In this document: positions 5,972 through 6,257 of the stretch, one piece after another
Numbering within the stretch: position 1 is the stretch's first letter
How the letters are laid out: each line of letters begins with the position of its first letter
Source of the DNA: Fibrobacteraceae bacterium
GTDB lineage: Bacteria; Fibrobacterota; Fibrobacteria; Fibrobacterales; Fibrobacteraceae
NCBI GenBank assembly: GCA_023231365.1
Contig: JALNVO010000164.1
Location: 1 to 6,257, forward strand
DNA length: 6,257 bases
Reading direction: 5' to 3'
Notes under the pieces: generated by a model
The model's input: only the letters and a program-made list of their open reading frames with translations
What the model was told of the DNA's origin: nothing
Database searches by the model: none
Translations under genes and position numbers: made by a program

Positions 5972-6040
5972 CCCGCAAATGCGGGTTCCCGGGAATTCAT
6001 AGCGAGAATGCCTTCATAAAGGCTTTCGGGCAACGAAAGC
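5972..6040. repeat. cluster of short palindromes between two genes
   Basis: Four inverted repeats lie in about 70 bp: CCCGC-AAAT-GCGGG (5972-5985), the perfect palindrome TTCCCGGGAA (5986-5995), GCCTT-CATA-AAGGC (6010-6023) and GCTTTCG-GGCAA-CGAAAGC (6022-6040). The last two share two bases and cannot form together. The first two look like a REP-type intergenic element. The last follows the YkgJ-type stop on the minus strand, but only CCTTTAT follows its stem, so it is at best a weak terminator. Confidence 0.6.
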
Positions 6041-6043
6041 TGT

Positions 6044-6257
6044 TTATAATGCGGACACGTCTGCAATCAAGGCTTCAACGTCATCCGGAAGATACACTAT
6101 GAAACTTCTATTTTTATCCGTCAGGAGATATTCTGGAACACAATACTCCGATGGCGTTTCACTAAAATACATCCGGCATGTAACAGGCCTGTATCCATAT
6201 ACACCGCAACTCCCCGATTTGAGGATAAACGGGCAATTTAGGTTCATTCCAAAATAA
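6044..6257 (-). CDS. YkgJ-family cysteine-cluster protein, 3' part (runs off window)
   Basis: The frame is open from the window edge to TAA at 6046-6044. The readable part contains NCPFILKSGSCGVYGYRPVTCR, counted from the internal Met at 6247 as C5, C14 and C24, plus C36 further on. This is the C-terminal half of the YkgJ (UPF0153) zinc/iron-chelating motif, in which CPFL...CSIY..RP..CR follows an N-terminal cluster of Cys residues. That N-terminal cluster would lie beyond base 6257, and the family is normally longer than the 67 residues after the Met. The Met at 6247 is therefore probably internal and the gene partial. The biochemical role of the family is unknown; metal binding is inferred from conserved cysteines. 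It lies 93 bp upstream of the SprT-like gene on the same strand, so co-transcription is possible. Confidence 0.8.
   Translation of the reverse strand, partial: YFGMNLNCPFILKSGSCGVYGYRPVTCRMYFSETPSEYCVPEYLLTDKNRSFIVYLPDDVEALIADVSAL

Noticed and set aside
1..6257. Search for CRISPR arrays, tRNA, rRNA, riboswitches, toxin-antitoxin or phage-defence genes
   Set aside because: No regular repeat-spacer pattern, cloverleaf, rRNA segment, known aptamer or paired small toxin-antitoxin frames are visible.

Overview
The window looks like a piece of a chromosome from a Fibrobacter-type bacterium. This is inferred from moderate GC content, a lipoprotein with two LamG-like domains joined by a Ser-rich linker (a style common in Fibrobacter surface proteins), and purine-rich ribosome binding sites. 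No rRNA, tRNA or marker gene confirms it.

Layout. Bases 1-2151 are the edge of a surface-polysaccharide region. A plus-strand WbpE-like sugar aminotransferase (74-1162) makes an amino sugar nucleotide. It converges, with a 14-bp gap, on a minus-strand family 2 glycosyltransferase (1177-2151). The glycosyltransferase starts at GTG, and its third to fifth codons form a T9 run. Bases 2189-3820 form one minus-strand transcription unit: a strong promoter-like site (TTGACA/TATATT), a good Shine-Dalgarno, a lipoprotein with tandem LamG-like domains (2240-3691) and a clear intrinsic terminator (2189-2216).

Bases 3821-5128 hold no intact gene. They contain two decayed insertion sequences: the C-terminal tail and right inverted repeat of an IS256-family element (about 4152-4397, plus strand), and an almost full-length but multiply mutated IS200-type tnpA (4617-5072, minus strand) whose two end hairpins are still recognisable.

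Bases 5129-6257 carry two minus-strand genes: a SprT-like zinc metallopeptidase with a long N-terminal extension (5129-5950), and the 3' part of a YkgJ-type cysteine-cluster protein that runs off the window. About 93 bp rich in short palindromes separates them.

I did not find a clear new multi-gene system. The points most worth following are a possible sliding-clamp-binding motif at the N-terminus of the SprT-like protease, which would parallel eukaryotic SPRTN, and the T9 tract in the glycosyltransferase, where gain or loss of one T gives an immediate stop.
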